Assembly (NCBI GenBank): GCA_003116875.1
Contig: BCKT01000009.1
Location: 186,001 to 250,000, forward strand
Direction: 5' to 3'
DNA length: 64,000 nt
Source: Takashimella koratensis
Lineage: Eukaryota; Basidiomycota; Tremellomycetes; Trichosporonales; Tetragoniomycetaceae
Shown here: piece after piece, positions 1 to 9,123 of the stretch
How the letters are laid out: each line of letters begins with the position of its first letter
Numbering within the stretch: the stretch's first letter is position 1
The notes under the pieces: generated by a model
Seen by the model: only the letters and a program-made list of their open reading frames with translations
Database searches by the model: none
What the model was told of the DNA's origin: nothing
Position numbers and translations under genes: made by a program

Positions 1-7
1 GAATTGG

Positions 8-257
8 NNNNNNNNNNNNNNNNNNNNNNNNNNNNNNNNNNNNNNNNNNNNNNNNNNNNNNNNNNNNNNNNNNNNNNNNNNNNNNNNNNNNNNNNNNNNN
101 NNNNNNNNNNNNNNNNNNNNNNNNNNNNNNNNNNNNNNNNNNNNNNNNNNNNNNNNNNNNNNNNNNNNNNNNNNNNNNNNNNNNNNNNNNNNNNNNNNNN
201 NNNNNNNNNNNNNNNNNNNNNNNNNNNNNNNNNNNNNNNNNNNNNNNNNNNNNNNNN
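8..257. other. Assembly gap (run of N)
   Basis: A run of 250 undetermined bases directly after the first seven bases. Its round length suggests a scaffold spacer of arbitrary size. It interrupts the left end of the duplicated array, so the number of units to the left is unknown. Confidence 0.99.
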
Positions 258-275
258 CGCCCGCACACATTCCAT

Positions 276-505
276 TCACAACTGCAAAGTCCAGTTATCA
301 GGCTGGAATTGGTCCCGAGCTCTCTTACTCTCCTTTCATTCTCCACATCGCTGAGTCTTTTGGGGTTCACCCACCTTTTTGGCTTGAGCTCGAGGATACC
401 ACCGATCACCTGGGCTGCAAAATACCTATCGACGAAGCCAGCGCCTTCCTCATCTTTTTCCTTCGCTCTCCACCGCTTTCCAGTCCATGGAAAAGTCGGC
501 GTCGG
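276..505 (-). pseudogene. Decayed copy 1 of the CWF19 last exon
   Basis: Read on the minus strand, this stretch repeats the last exon of the CWF19-like gene found intact at 9124-9375. Recognisable pieces are RYFAAQVIGGILEL and the RELGT segment. Compared with the intact exon (RYFAAEVIGGILELEPRKW) it has many substitutions, and a frame change near the end replaces the normal C-terminus FQPYNWTLQL. Similarity fades near position 500. Beyond that, up to about 680, an acidic minus-strand reading frame with no recognised relative runs into it; I do not call this a gene. The copy lacks the rest of CWF19 and is best read as a relic carried along by segmental duplication of the array. Confidence 0.8.
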
Positions 506-923
506 AGTCGTCTGGGAGGACAATATCCTCCAGTCCACTCGTGTTCTTCTGCAAGTCATCGCTGTTGTCCATCATAGTCGTAACGCCTTCGGGTTGTTGG
601 GCGTGTCGCAAATGCAGTAGTAGTGAGGCACGCGAGTTGTCGAATGGCGAAGGCTGTTGGAAGATACTTGCTGAGGACTGGTCTGACTACCCCCTTTCAT
701 ATCTTGCACGGCGCTTGTCAGCATTGTCGTTGATCACGAAAAACCTTCACTCTTGAGCCGACCAGTGTGAAAAGATAAGGAAGATCTTCCCTACACCTGA
801 GTCAGCCACATTCCCAAAGTTCCCATGAACCGAATGTCGCCGTCCACTTGATTGCACATAGTTTTTCTCCTCAGACAATCTGACAAGATGCAGTTGCGTT
901 ACTGGTACAAATCCCATCTCCGA

Positions 924-1567
924 TCATTCGACTTTGGGGAACTCAAAGCGCACACTCAGGTTGCGACCATTCTCGCCAATAACAGATGCCATGGTGTAAG
1001 TACCGCGACCTTTTTTCCATTCGTCGAAAGGAAGCTCAATGACTTCCAAGGGCTGGGACTGCCTCGTCGTCTGAACAACAGGGTAGGTATCGACGTTCCC
1101 CGCGAGAATACTGGGAAGTATCTTGCTGCAGATCCCGCTTGTCAGATCTTCCGTTGGATGCGCCTTGATCCATTCCTGGATCCAGTGAGTGACCATAGCG
1201 CGGGCATCTTGAACCAGTCGACCGTGCTTTCGCCCGTCTGAGGTTTTGACATTGCCGTTAACCATGATTCGAATGTTCCCAGAGGTTGAGGAGTGGGCGG
1301 AGCACGTTGCGGTGCTGTCGTGCAGTTCCCACCCGTCGTGGTTGGTGAAGTAGTACTCGGAAGAATCAAGCGGAGAGGGGCGGTTGGCATCGAACGTGAT
1401 CCTGTTGGCAGTGTGTTGTTGGCTGTCGGTGAAGGTGAATTGGGAAGGATGCGGAGGGGCGGACGGCTCGCCGGGATCGTGCATGTAGGCAGTGTCCTGT
1501 TGATTGTCGGTGGAGAAGGAGCCGGGATACGGAGGGGGGGGTCCGGGTCCACTTCCCAGTTGTCCAT
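924..1567 (-). pseudogene. Array unit A, possible divergent member, frame broken in a poly-C tract
   Basis: The frame starting at the ATG complementary to 1565-1567 begins MDNWEVDPDPP and runs into a tract of eight C on the coding strand (eight G at about 1534-1541 on the plus strand). One extra C would join it to the long downstream frame ending at 924, giving a protein of about 214 aa. The joined N-terminus shows two imperfect repeats (FSTDNQQDTA and FTDSQQHTA). The C-terminal part has an ARAMVTHWIQEWIKAHP helix-like segment and ends RFEFPKVE. It sits in line and on the same strand as units B-F and has comparable length, with faint similarity around a cysteine-serine motif and the WIxxHP segment, so membership is tentative. 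A TATAAATA box lies about 115 bp upstream. Either a real frameshift or a homopolymer read error fits. Function unknown. Confidence 0.5.
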
Positions 1568-1682
1568 GTTGACAATGTGCTGTCGGTCTGTGTGGCGTTC
1601 TCAGTGGATAAGAGGATGGGGCGAGTCGTCGAAAGGCGTAATCGGCGTGAGGAAGAAGCGGGGGACACTCTGCAAAGTCCCG

Positions 1683-1690
1683 TATTTATA
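1683..1690 (-). promoter_or_regulatory. TATA box upstream of array unit A
   Basis: TATAAATA on the minus strand, about 115 bp upstream of the ATG of unit A, a plausible distance for a fungal core promoter. Assigned from sequence and position only. Confidence 0.4.
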
Positions 1691-3027
1691 TCTTGCAAGG
1701 CCTCCCTCTTGCTTATCTTTGAGCACGTCATGTCTATGACATTCGGCCGAACCTCCAGAAAGGATCCACAAGTCTGTCTTCGCTTTCTTTTCCAACCAGC
1801 ACCTCGATTGCATATCCCCATAACGACTTAGTCAGCCAAGAGACTAAATTCGTCACAGCGAATTTCTAACATTGTCGATTGCACAGGTTTTCTTTCTCTG
1901 ACATTCTGACCAGATCCACCCCCTCCAAGCTGATTCATCCTTCTGCGGCAGGAGAGCAGAGGTCGGCGAACAACTTTGCCCGTGATTAGTCATACCTATC
2001 TGAACCGTCTCGTACCGTGCTGTACCGCCTATCAATCCTTTCTGAGTCTTTGAAGCCCCGTGAGATCTGCATGGAGGAGTTGTGGAGCCCTTGGCCGGGT
2101 CTTGGTGAAAGGAAGGGCAAGCCTGGAACGTTCTACTGAATTCAATAGGGCTAGACCTTGGGTCCTTCGCCTTTTAGAGAGAGGCATGTGTTCGGCCGAC
2201 GGTAGAGATCGACCAAGATCTGGAACTTTAGCGTGGGGCGTTTGGCCGTGAATATACAGAAAGGACGGTAGTTGCTGGAACGTTCCCCGTGTTGATAGTA
2301 GGTGAGACTTGGGTCGTGCGCCTGAAAATGAGGAGGAGCCTTCCGCCGGTATCGGAGACGTGGAGCAGTGTGAATACGAATGAGTGAGCTGAGTCTGGAT
2401 TGATTGAAAATAGTAGGTGGGAGAGGGAAGTGAGGGAAAAGACGACGGTACACAGAGTTTTTGGGGGTTTCTGAGGGTGAGAATGGTGAGGTGAGTAAAT
2501 CCCCCCGTTTCTGTGATTTTTGTGCACATTTGTACAGCACCTGCAAGAGGATGAGAAAGGCATGCAAATGCAAAGATCATGCTCTGGGCATTTCTTGCTC
2601 TCAGCACGACCCCGTTACCAATCTGAGCAATCATTACGAAAGCTTCATATTTAAGTCACAGGCGACTGAGTTTGTTTTTGCCATTCCTGAGTACAGGCTG
2701 TCGTCTCTTCGGGCTCTACGTTCCGCATGTCCCCATGGTCGGCATGCCTGCCACAATACTCCGACAAATCGAAGAGTCTCGCTCTACCTTGAAAGTGTTT
2801 GTCAAAGTAAATGAAAACCTATAGGTTTGGAAGGACCTCCCACAGACAAATGAGTTCGCGTCTTCTGCCATATAATCATAGCTTCCCAAACTACCTAAGT
2901 TATGGACCAGGTACTGTAGGGCTTGTCACACTCGGAATGAGCAAGAATCAAACGACATTCAAGTACGATTAAACGAAGCCGACAAGAGGTATGGGAAGGA
3001 TCATCGTGCAGAGCGTTCATCAATCAA
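1691..3027. other. No recognisable gene; possible relic of a lost array unit
   Basis: About 1.3 kb between units A and B. Reading frames here lack the family motifs (YxCSSRLL, AGSM, FTDVP). Positions about 1875-1915 resemble 848-893, the 3' flank of unit A (both read roughly GATTGCACA, pyrimidines, TCTGAC, AGAT). This suggests that a further unit once lay to the right and has decayed or been deleted. Nothing else is visible. Confidence 0.4.
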
Positions 3028-3576
3028 TCAAGTCATATTGACAGGATATTCCGGGACATGGAGGAAATGGACGAAGAATGTCAGATCCGGTAGAGGGTGA
3101 AATTCATGATGCTCCAGAGAGTTGAACTGCGCCTCTCTCCAGCAGTCGCTGTCAAGCACCTAAAGAACCTCCTCGGTAGCTCCCGAATCGGTATTGCCCT
3201 TGAAGTAGTTCACAGAAGCTTCCTCAAGGTCAGTCTCGGTTGTGTCTTTGCCTTTCGTCCGGACGACATCACACAAAACATGTGCAAGTGAAATCCTTCC
3301 TGCGGCCATCAACCATCCACGGGCAGTCCCAAACAGGGTCCGGGTTCGATCTGCTGGCACCGTCGTCCCAGGGGGCGGTTTCTCAAGGTAGACGCTGAGC
3401 CTGTAATCGCAGGAAGTTTGTTGTTCGTTGAATTCCAAGCGGGGCGCAGTGTTATGCAGTGGTCGCCAGTCGCTTGGAGGTGGATCGTCGGCTCGTCGGG
3501 TCCATTCGCGATTCAAGTCGTCGGTCGGGGTGGACTTCGAAATCGAAGGTTCAGTCGTGCGAAGCGGGAGACCCAT
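3028..3576 (-). pseudogene. Array unit B, one in-frame stop
   Basis: The frame opens at an ATG (complement of 3574-3576, MGLPLRTTEPS) and runs 138 codons to a TAG at 3160-3162. The same frame then continues without further stops to a TGA at 3028-3030. The continuation ends in FLHVPEYPVNMT, matching the family C-terminus (FTDIPEYSI in unit F, YTDVP in unit C). The segment RTKGKDTTETDLEEAS before the stop matches LTNGKDTTVEQLNDAR of unit C. Total length would be 182 codons, usual for the family. The stop could come from CAG by one C-to-T change. Either a young pseudogene or a sequence error explains this. A much longer upstream in-frame ATG (4035) exists, but the family N-terminus favours 3576. 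Function unknown. Confidence 0.65.
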
Positions 3577-4518
3577 TCCAAAAGGGTGAACTGAAGTGAT
3601 CGATGTTCGCTTTCGGGTGACCCCAGAGGTGGGGATTCTGGTGGTGCACACGAAAAATTGGGAAGGAAGAGAGAGAAAGTGAAAGTGAGCAAATGAAAGA
3701 AAGCTACTGAAGGTGAAGGCTGTATGACTCAGCCCAGCGGTTTCTACCGCAATCATGGGTTCTATGTTCAAAGGAGGGCATATATTCAAAAGTCGCTGCT
3801 GTGCAATTGCGGTTACTCGCAAGCTTCGCTTTGAGCAGCGCCCGGGGTGGGGAGGGGGCACATTGTCAAATTTAGGCCGAACCCTCACCGTTGTCTGGGG
3901 CAATTCTGAGATACAGTGTAAACCCCCGCACTTCCTGATAGGCTTCCAACGGGTTGGGGATTCACCTCTCGACGCTACAGACTGGTATTTAAGTGCACTA
4001 GCTCGGTCTCGACCGCTTGCGCGTCGTTCATGCATCCCCGTCGTTCTCCGCGGCCGCAGCCGCTCGCGGGCCCGTGCGCCGCAGCGCTGCTTCGCCTCTA
4101 CTAGTGGTCTTATTGTTCTCAGTGACCTCGGCCTGCGCCACCCCGCTCAGTCCCCTCTCGGCATCCCAGGTACTTCGGGACCGCTCGGACCTCTTCAGAC
4201 GTCCTCAGACGCCATACCTGACACTTCCTCCTCGTTGTCGGACATCCCAAGAGGAGCAAATTTCGCCGGCTCTTTCTCTGTCACACCGAGAAGGTGATCC
4301 GTGACACGGACATCTGCAGGAGCAGGACCGCCTTACTGACAAGCTCAACGAAAACTCGTTCATCCCTCGCCCTATCTATGCTGTCGGCGCCTAGATAAAC
4401 CGCCCAGATAGATAGAGCCAGAGTGGAAGGGAAGGATGCGATTGAGTCAAGTATTACTGAAGCATGAAAAGAAAAGCGACACTGCTGGGAACAGTCTTGA
4501 TGGGTCCACGATTGTGGG
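3577..4518. other. Intergenic: 5' flank of unit B and 3' flank of unit C
   Basis: No coding region recognised. The right part, about 4350-4450, contains CCTATCTATGCTGTC followed by purine-rich GATAGATAGAGCC sequence. A comparable pattern is found about 80-150 bp downstream of unit D (5665-5740), so the units share 3' flanks as well as coding sequence. Confidence 0.4.
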
Positions 4519-4986
4519 CTATCTCTTCGTTCCGAGTGGAACGTCAGTGTAGACGACCGTGAAGTCAAACTCCGATTTGACCTCGGACCCTGTCTCCATG
4601 TTGATGGGGACAATGTCAACTATCGATGTCTTCCCGAATTTCTCATGCCAACGATCCGATGAGTGAATGCTCTGCATGGTGTTGATCAACCACTGTGGGT
4701 GGGTTCTGATCCAAGTGACCCGAGCATCGTTGAGCTGCTCGACAGTGGTATCTTTGCCATTAGTCAAGACGATCCCGGCAAGGAACAAGCCTAGCTTATT
4801 CCTCAAGTCCTGTGACATGGAACCAGCCCAGGGCTCTTTATGCACCTCATTCAACAGCAGACGAGAGCTGCACTGGTAAGTGCGGCAGCTGTCGCTATCG
4901 AAGGAAAGATACGTCTTGTCTTGAGGGTGACAAGCCCATTTGGACGAAACAGGAAGGTCAGACACCGCGTCCGACTGCTCGCCCAT
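4519..4986 (-). CDS. Array unit C, intact lineage-specific family protein (155 aa)
   Basis: Uninterrupted single-exon frame from MGEQSD to LGTKR. It shows all family motifs in order: W-x-x-HP near residue 20, YQCSSRLLL near 38-46, AGSM near 54, TNGKDTTVEQLNDAR near 76-90, WIRTHPQWLINTMQSIHSSD near 93-112 and FTVVYTDVP near the end. No signal peptide, membrane segment or known domain is visible, and the protein looks cytosolic or nuclear. A conserved 5' flanking element (5126-5209) is shared with units D and F. A decayed CWF19 tail lies beyond that flank, as the intact CWF19 end does next to unit F. I do not recognise the family; its function cannot be inferred from the sequence. Confidence 0.7.
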   Translation of the reverse strand: MGEQSDAVSDLPVSSKWACHPQDKTYLSFDSDSCRTYQCSSRLLLNEVHKEPWAGSMSQDLRNKLGLFLAGIVLTNGKDTTVEQLNDARVTWIRTHPQWLINTMQSIHSSDRWHEKFGKTSIVDIVPINMETGSEVKSEFDFTVVYTDVPLGTKR

Positions 4987-5125
4987 GATGCGTGAATGTC
5001 TCTAGAAATAGTTTAGTTTAGTTGATGTTTAGAATATCGACGTGGTCGTTCTGAAGCCCAGGCGTGGCGAGTGATGAAGAAGAGAAAGAAAGACAGAAAG
5101 AGAATGGGGGACGGGGTACTATATC

Positions 5126-5209
5126 TCAGTCAAGCAGAATACACGCCACAGCTCGGCCTTCTAAACCAATGTCGTGCTGAGGCATTTCCAACCCGTTGTT
5201 CCCTTTGTG
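5126..5209 (-). promoter_or_regulatory. Conserved 5' flanking element of unit C
   Basis: On the plus strand it starts CAGTCAAGCAGA and contains CAATGTCGTGCTGAGGCATTT followed by TTCCCTTTGTG. Related blocks occur upstream of unit D (6436-6528) and unit F (8840-8940) at similar distances from the start codon. Conservation outside coding sequence may reflect a shared promoter or simply recent duplication. Confidence 0.5.
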
Positions 5210-5352
5210 AAGTGTCCTCGGTATCTAAAATCGAGACCAAGCTGCCCGAAGCCGCGGCAATCCACTCCGCTGCGCCGTCACGAGGAAAAAAAACGATGTG
5301 TTCGGTAGTAAGTGTCGGTCCCAAACAGCCCAAAGGATCCACCAGCACACAT

Positions 5353-5505
5353 TCACAACTGCAAAGTTCAGTTGTAAGGCTGGAATTTGGTCCCGAGCTC
5401 TCTTGCTCTCTCTTTGTTCAGTTCCGCGCCTCGTCGATCCTCTTGGGCTTCATCCACTTTTTCGGCTCGAGCTCGATGACACCACCGATCACCTCGGCTG
5501 CAAAA
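5353..5505 (-). pseudogene. Decayed copy 2 of the CWF19 last exon
   Basis: The minus strand repeats the end of CWF19 (compare 9124-9275): FAAEVIGG, ELEPKKWMKPKRIDEA and RARELGTKFQPYN are all readable. A short insertion near 5420 and stop codons break the frame. It is closer to the intact exon than copy 1. It lies just past the 5' flank of unit C, exactly as intact CWF19 lies past the 5' flank of unit F. This places a duplication breakpoint inside CWF19 near 9275. Confidence 0.85.
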
Positions 5506-5818
5506 GACTACAGCGCTCTATACTGCCCTTTGAATGCGTTGTAAACCAGTCAAGTCTGGCCTACTGCGCTAGACTCACACCAACTGGAGTGTCAAGTGTG
5601 AAGGCCATTACGTGGACTGAACCGTCCACTGAACTTGCATCTGGGGTAGACATGCCTCCCTTCTTCACCCTATCTGTGCTTTGAGTCGGGCGGAGAGATA
5701 GAGGGATGGGGTAAGGTAAAGATGCAATGAGATTGAAAGCAATACGTCTGGAAACATGGGCTAGGAAACGGACGCTAGAAGTCGGTCATCAATGAGAGCG
5801 ACTTCTGTGATCCAGACC

Positions 5819-6319
5819 TCAGACAGGATCAACAGAAACATCAGTAAAGATAACTTCAAAAGTGACATCAGGGTTAGACTCCAGAGTGAGCGTGAGCAAT
5901 TTTGAGACCTTTTCGACCTTACTCGCCCAGTCTTCGAGCGGGTAAACATTCCTCATGCCGGAGTCTATCTGCAACTGGCATGTCGACATAAACATTTTGC
6001 GAGTGTCGTCGAGGTCCTCCTTGAGTTTCTTGTCGGGGATATCTTCGTCGGCGTCGGAGACCAACAAAGTGAGGTCATCAACCAGTAATTTCCTCATAAA
6101 AGCTGGCATCGACCCAGCGCAAACTTTGACGAAAGTTTGTATCAGACGAGCGCTGCACTGGTACCTAATGGTCGTAGCATTGGGGCGAGAGAGGTAAGTC
6201 ACTTCTTCAGGGTGAATGACATAGTTGATGTCGGGGCCAAGTCGCGTGATGGCATTTGACTTTGGATCATCGAGATTGACCTTGGACCGCTGGTACTCGG
6301 TGGTATCAACTTCACTCAT
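5819..6319 (-). CDS. Array unit D, intact lineage-specific family protein (166 aa)
   Basis: Single-exon frame from MSEVDTTEYQ to FTDVSVDPV. The start at 6319 is chosen because its N-terminus aligns with unit F (both contain a DDPKS or NDPKS segment), although the frame is open further upstream. Family motifs: HPEEVTYLS near residue 36, YQCSARLI near 50-57, CAGSM near 65, DLTLLVSDADEDIPDKK near 80, a YPLEDWASK segment near 130 and FEVIFTDVSVDPV at the end. It is acidic, with no signal peptide or membrane helix. The conserved 5' element lies at 6436-6528. Two of six units keep an open frame and this is one of them. Function unknown. Confidence 0.7.
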   Translation of the reverse strand: MSEVDTTEYQRSKVNLDDPKSNAITRLGPDINYVIHPEEVTYLSRPNATTIRYQCSARLIQTFVKVCAGSMPAFMRKLLVDDLTLLVSDADEDIPDKKLKEDLDDTRKMFMSTCQLQIDSGMRNVYPLEDWASKVEKVSKLLTLTLESNPDVTFEVIFTDVSVDPV

Positions 6320-6435
6320 GTTAAGCGATAAATGGGTTTGAATGTTTGTTCTGAGTTGATGACGGACGTCTAGTCTGCGGTGAGGCAAGTGGTGAAAGAG
6401 AGAGGGAAAGAGAGCGAGAAAATAGTGCTTGTGGT

Positions 6436-6528
6436 TTGAGTCAAGCAAATTTGATCCCGAATCGAAAGTATGGGTCTTCTACAACAATGATGTGCTGTGG
6501 TATTTGCAATCTTATGTTCCCTTTATGT
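6436..6528 (-). promoter_or_regulatory. Conserved 5' flanking element of unit D
   Basis: The plus strand reads TTGAGTCAAGCAAAT, then CAATGATGTGCTGTGGTATT, then TTCCCTTTATG. It matches the flanks of units C and F block by block. Confidence 0.5.
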
Positions 6529-6599
6529 ACTATACAGTCCTCCGAAATCCCTTCGGCAACAACCTGCCTACGGCTACAATTGAATTGCCGAGTATCCAG

Positions 6600-6790
6600 C
6601 TGTCCATAGGGCATCATGACGACGGCAATGCGGTGTTGTATGCAAACTCCCAAAGGCGACTTTCTGATTGAGGATGCATCATCATTGGGCGATCTTGCCT
6701 CTACCAAACTGTCTGTGCTATGGGCTGGACAAGCAAAAACAATGAAAGGTAAGGATACGACTGGGAAGGGAGATATCAAGACTGGAAACA
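6600..6790. repeat. Duplicated 3' flank of unit E
   Basis: Similar to 7905-8105 downstream of unit F. Shared blocks include CCATAGGG/CCATGGGG, TGATTGAGGATGCAT/TGACTGAGGATGCAT and CTGTGCTAT. Both lie 60-260 bp past the stop codon of their unit, which shows that the duplicated segment includes 3' flanking DNA. Confidence 0.55.
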
Positions 6791-6858
6791 TGAACTGAAA
6801 AGGGATGCCCGATTGGTCAAAGGTCGTTGAGGACGCTATGCCCCGTGACTTGTGGCGC

Positions 6859-7301
6859 TCACGCAGCATCGGGTAGAACACCTGTGAAGATGACGGTCAA
6901 TTTGAGATCGCCTTCCTGTTTGTTCGGGTGCGGAGCCTCGGTGGACGTCGTGGTGCTTTTGCCCGACCAATCCTTGAGCGGACAAACCCCCTGCATGCTG
7001 CTATTCAGTGCAGACTGGTTGCCACGGATCCACGAGTCGCGGGCTGAGTTAAAGTCGGTCGTGGTGAGCTGCATGCCATTCTGGGAAAAATAACCGTCAA
7101 GGAATTTGCTCAAGCCTTCTGAGTGGAATGCATTGATCCCGAGGAGACCTGGTTCTCGGAAGGTTTCTGCAAGAGACGAGAACTGCACTCATATACACCA
7201 GTTATGTCGTCGGTGTGCGAAAACTTGGTGGCTCGATCAGGGTGCGCCACCCAGTCGTTTGAGACGGGAAGTTTAGAGACGGCGGCGGAATAGTCGTTCA
7301 T
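6859..7301 (-). pseudogene. Array unit E, frameshifted
   Basis: The frame starting at 7301 (MNDYSAAVSKLPVSNDW) carries the N-terminal motifs WVAHPDRATKFS and YECSSRLLQ, then GSMHSTQKA and a stop near 7110. An overlapping frame takes over from about 7120 as LSKFLDGYF, continues through TTTDFNSARDSWIRGNQ, SMQGVCPLKDW and ends FTGVLPDAA at 6859. The two parts align with the two halves of unit C, so one small indel near 7110-7125 separates them. No convincing intron bridges it. Either a recent pseudogene or a base-call error fits. Upstream (7490-7680) there are imperfect direct repeats around CTCCCATTGT and CACACCTC. Confidence 0.65.
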
Positions 7302-7904
7302 GATGCGTAAAAGCTGTTGAACGTAGTGTGGTCTGACTAGGGGTTGCAATGGTGGACGGTGGTGTTGTCGTCAAGGTGTGTCGAGTGGTGAAGATGAGAG
7401 CGAAAGAAAAAATGAGAGGTGAGGGTATTTATGTCTAGCCGATTGACAGCGAGTCTATGACGTCCCGGTAGTACTTTCAATACTATCAGCTCCCATTGTT
7501 CTTTGCTCACACCTCAGATGATCATAGATACTGAAAGGATTGTGAGCTCCCATTGTGCTTCCTTACACCTCGGATGTTGATGGAGGATAAAAGGATGGCA
7601 TGTTCACGCCTCGGGACTAGAGCGGCTTTCAATGGAGTAGGACGGGTGTCAATGGACTGTTTCCTTACACCCTCGGGACTAGATACGTATGAAACGGAAC
7701 TAGAATGGTCTGGAAGGGAAGACGACACAGTCAACCTTTCAATCGCTCACGGTGCTCTGCTCAGCGTGCGCCCAGGTGGCGGTGACGAGAACGATACTGG
7801 ACTTGTGCGTGCTGGTTTCTCTATCACCTTGCTCCCTTCTTCCACAACCCTCGACTGCCATCGGCACCAAAAAACCCCTAACAGATAACTGCGGGGAAGA
7901 GAAA

Positions 7905-8105
7905 CCAATACCATGGGGGATCATGGCAGAGAAAATGCACATCCAGTATTGTCTGCAGACCACCAAAGGGGGCTGAGTATCTGACTGAGGATGCATTCTC
8001 GTATGGACAAGATGCCGCCACCTTGCTACCTGTGCTATTGTATGAACTGCACAGATACAAAGAAAGGTTGTGGGAGGTGTAAATACTATTGGGATCGACA
8101 AAGCT
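7905..8105. repeat. Duplicated 3' flank of unit F
   Basis: Counterpart of 6600-6790, with the same order of blocks. No coding sequence is recognised between 7302 and 8185 apart from these repeats. Confidence 0.55.
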
Positions 8106-8185
8106 GAGACTGGAAGCGTGAGACGATTAAGGGACCATGCTTAGAGCAAGATCGTCAAGGAGGCCAACGTCGTGACGTTTACCTC

Positions 8186-8704
8186 TCATATGGAATACTC
8201 TGGGATATCCGTAAAGATGATGGTCACGTTGAATCCCGGGTTGGGCTCGAATGGCAGGCGTTCCTGAATGGATTTCGTTCCGACGTTGCTCTCCCAAAGG
8301 TCGAGGCGACATATCCCCTGCATGCTGCTCTGTAGGGTATCCTGGTGAGCCTCGATGAACTCTCTCCTGGCTTTGTCGACTTTGTCATGGTCGACTTTGT
8401 CCTTGTCGACTTTGTCCTTTTCCTGAGTGACGCTTGTGTCTTAGGTGAAAATGATGAGGGCGAGGTGTTCACCTAGGGATCGCCTCATGGTCGATGCCAT
8501 CGACCCGGCGCAGAGCCTTCCAACGTTCTGCAGCAGACGAGAGCTGCACTGGTACTCCACAGACTTGTCACTGATGCGAGTGAGGTGAGTCTCCTCGCTG
8601 GGGTCCACCACCCAATCCAGCGAAAAAGGGATTTCCGAGCGGGCGTCCGACTTTGGGTCGTTGACATTGCCTTCAGACGTATTGTCTTGGCCAAGCGCGC
8701 TCAT
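8186..8704 (-). pseudogene. Array unit F, one in-frame stop, KDKVD repeats
   Basis: The frame begins MSALGQDNTSEGNVNDPKS at 8704, with WVVDPSEETHLT, YQCSSRLLQ and CAGSM motifs. It meets a TAA at 8441-8443 after LALIIFT. The same frame then stays open to a TGA at 8186-8188, giving 172 codons in all. The second half holds about three copies of a KDKVD-like pentapeptide, then a SMQGICRLDLW segment and the family ending FTDIPEYSI. One C-to-T change would turn CAA into the TAA. This unit is next to the intact CWF19 gene and so is probably closest to the ancestral arrangement. Function unknown. Confidence 0.7.
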
Positions 8705-8839
8705 GTGGGTGAAACGTTGTTGCGAGTTATATGCCTGAGTAGGTTTGCGAATAGGTGGACAGTCGTTCAGTATGTCGAGTGGCTGAGGGGTCGACAATGA
8801 TGAGGAAGAGAGAAAGACAATGGCTGAGAGGAGGGATTT

Positions 8840-8940
8840 TTGAGTCAAGCAGACGCGCAAGTCGTTGGACGCATGCTGTCCCAAATTAGGTTTGAAACAA
8901 TGCCGTGCTGCGGAATTTTGTCACTCCTGCTTCCTTTATG
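8840..8940 (-). promoter_or_regulatory. Conserved 5' flanking element of unit F
   Basis: The plus strand contains TTGAGTCAAGCAGA, CAATGCCGTGCTGCGGAATT and TTCCTTTATG, the third member of the set found upstream of units C and D. Confidence 0.5.
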
Positions 8941-9123
8941 GATATTCTCCCGCTGGAGACAGTGAGGACAAAAGAGCATCCCAAGCAATGACGTGTTGGC
9001 CAATCCTCCTCGCCTGGTATCTTCACGACGATTATGAGTACCGATACTGTGCTCAACTGTGTGCATGCATCCAATGGCCCCTCTCTGAAACACTTCGGTC
9101 CCAGAAGTACCAAAGGACGACGC

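Noticed and set aside
4..354. Open frame through the N run at the left end
   Set aside because: Most of it is undetermined sequence; the readable part is antisense to the decayed CWF19 exon.
2032..2634. 200-codon minus-strand frame as a further array member
   Set aside because: None of the family motifs is present and its sequence shows no ordered similarity to units B-F.
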